From contig NZ_JAQFIL010000001.1 in NCBI RefSeq assembly GCF_029504655.1, positions 5,833,001-5,897,000 of the forward strand: a DNA stretch of 64,000 nucleotides. Direction: 5' to 3'. The position numbers and the translations under genes were made by a program. This DNA comes from Catalinimonas alkaloidigena (GTDB lineage: Bacteria; Bacteroidota; Bacteroidia; Cytophagales; Cyclobacteriaceae). The notes under the pieces were generated by a model, which searched no databases, had not been told where the DNA came from, and saw only the letters and a list, made by a program, of their open reading frames with translations. Of the stretch, positions 63,677-64,000 are shown piece after piece (position 1 is the first letter of the stretch; each line of letters begins with the position of its first letter).

Positions 63677-64000
63677 TTATTCTTTATAAATACGCATCTC
63701 TGAGTATGTGCTTTCTGAAGATACTTGTAAAATATATATTCCTGCCTTCAGTGAGCTTAAATCTAACTGCAAAGTATTGGAAGTATTTACCTCAGGGTAT
63801 TTGACCCATTCATTTCCCTGCATATCAATTACCCTTACCGTTACCTTATCTAAGTTTGTAGTAAACTCAACTTTTTGTTCACCTTGAGATGGATTTGGAT
63901 AAGCGTTGACTTCCAGAAAGTATTTTTCAATCTCTGAAGCGTTGAATCTAAAATATCCCCCACATTGCAAATTCTCATCCTGTAAATAACCTTCCTGGCA
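63677..64000 (-). CDS. C-terminal end of a type IX-secreted protein, cut by window edge
   Basis: The frame is open through the right edge (the codons at the edge read CQEGYLQDENLQCGGYF), so only the last 107 codons are seen. They form a type IX sorting domain: VNAYPNPSQGEQKVEF, VRVIDMQGNEW, LDLSSLKAGIYILQV and a final RIYKE. This predicts secretion through the outer membrane and surface attachment or release after cleavage. The two Cys residues before it suggest a disulfide-containing passenger. The passenger domain is out of view. Confidence 0.85.
   Translation of the reverse strand, partial: CQEGYLQDENLQCGGYFRFNASEIEKYFLEVNAYPNPSQGEQKVEFTTNLDKVTVRVIDMQGNEWVKYPEVNTSNTLQLDLSSLKAGIYILQVSSESTYSEMRIYKE

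Overview
The window looks like a chromosomal segment of a marine or environmental Bacteroidota bacterium, most likely of the Cytophagales type. The grounds are two SusC/SusD outer-membrane uptake pairs, two proteins with type IX secretion C-terminal sorting domains, PVC-type cytochrome and DUF1080 proteins, weak or absent Shine-Dalgarno sequences, and promoter boxes of the Bacteroidota form TAnnTTTG. No tRNA, rRNA or CRISPR array was seen.

Layout. 1-2.6 kb: the tail of a hybrid sensor kinase, an 85-aa protein of unknown function, a NarL-type response regulator and a gene remnant resembling the DUF2723 C-terminus. 2.6-15.5 kb: a catabolic block on the minus strand, made of a SusC whose reading frame is broken by one base, its SusD, a DUF1080 3-keto-glycoside hydrolase-like protein, a lipoprotein joining a dehydrogenase-like propeller, HEAT repeats and cytochrome c, and a coupled FG-GAP protein. 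Inside this block, on the plus strand, sits a cassette of an ECF sigma factor, a small possible anti-sigma partner and a ClpP paralogue, with arrays of short perfect palindromes on both sides. 15.7-23 kb: a type IX-secreted delta-60-repeat protein, a GNAT enzyme, an FAD lactone-oxidase-like enzyme and an SdpR/SdpI pair with a clear operator candidate. 23.2-32.6 kb: a plus-strand unit of a PD40-amidohydrolase lipoprotein, a sarcosine-oxidase-like flavoenzyme, SusC and SusD, closed by a strong terminator. It reads as an import-and-oxidise system for an unknown amide or N-methyl compound.

33-42.4 kb: MscL, a DUF819 remnant, a methyltransferase, an outer-membrane barrel, a DUF1801 protein, an IS982-family element inserted in a DUF6940-type gene with an exact 5-bp target duplication, a DJ-1/PfpI protein, a secreted esterase, a secreted RraA-like protein, a tiny transcription unit encoding a 21-residue hydrophobic peptide, a 91-aa paralogue of the 85-aa protein, and a short-chain dehydrogenase.

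42.9-63.6 kb: a large exopolysaccharide or capsule locus. It holds a Wza-like export lipoprotein, a WbaP/WcaJ-type initiating transferase, a WecG/TagA transferase, a nucleotide-sugar epimerase, seven further glycosyltransferases, a sulfotransferase, a Wzy-like polymerase/ligase, a Wzx flippase, a Wzc-type tyrosine autokinase and an FkbM-like methyltransferase. Coding direction switches several times and AT-rich spacers separate the blocks, which suggests a mosaic, exchangeable locus. The window ends in the tail of another type IX-secreted protein.

In this text, positions, motifs, overlaps, palindromes and reading-frame breaks were read directly from the sequence. Family names rest on recognition of characteristic motifs without any database search. 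Substrates and regulation are inference.
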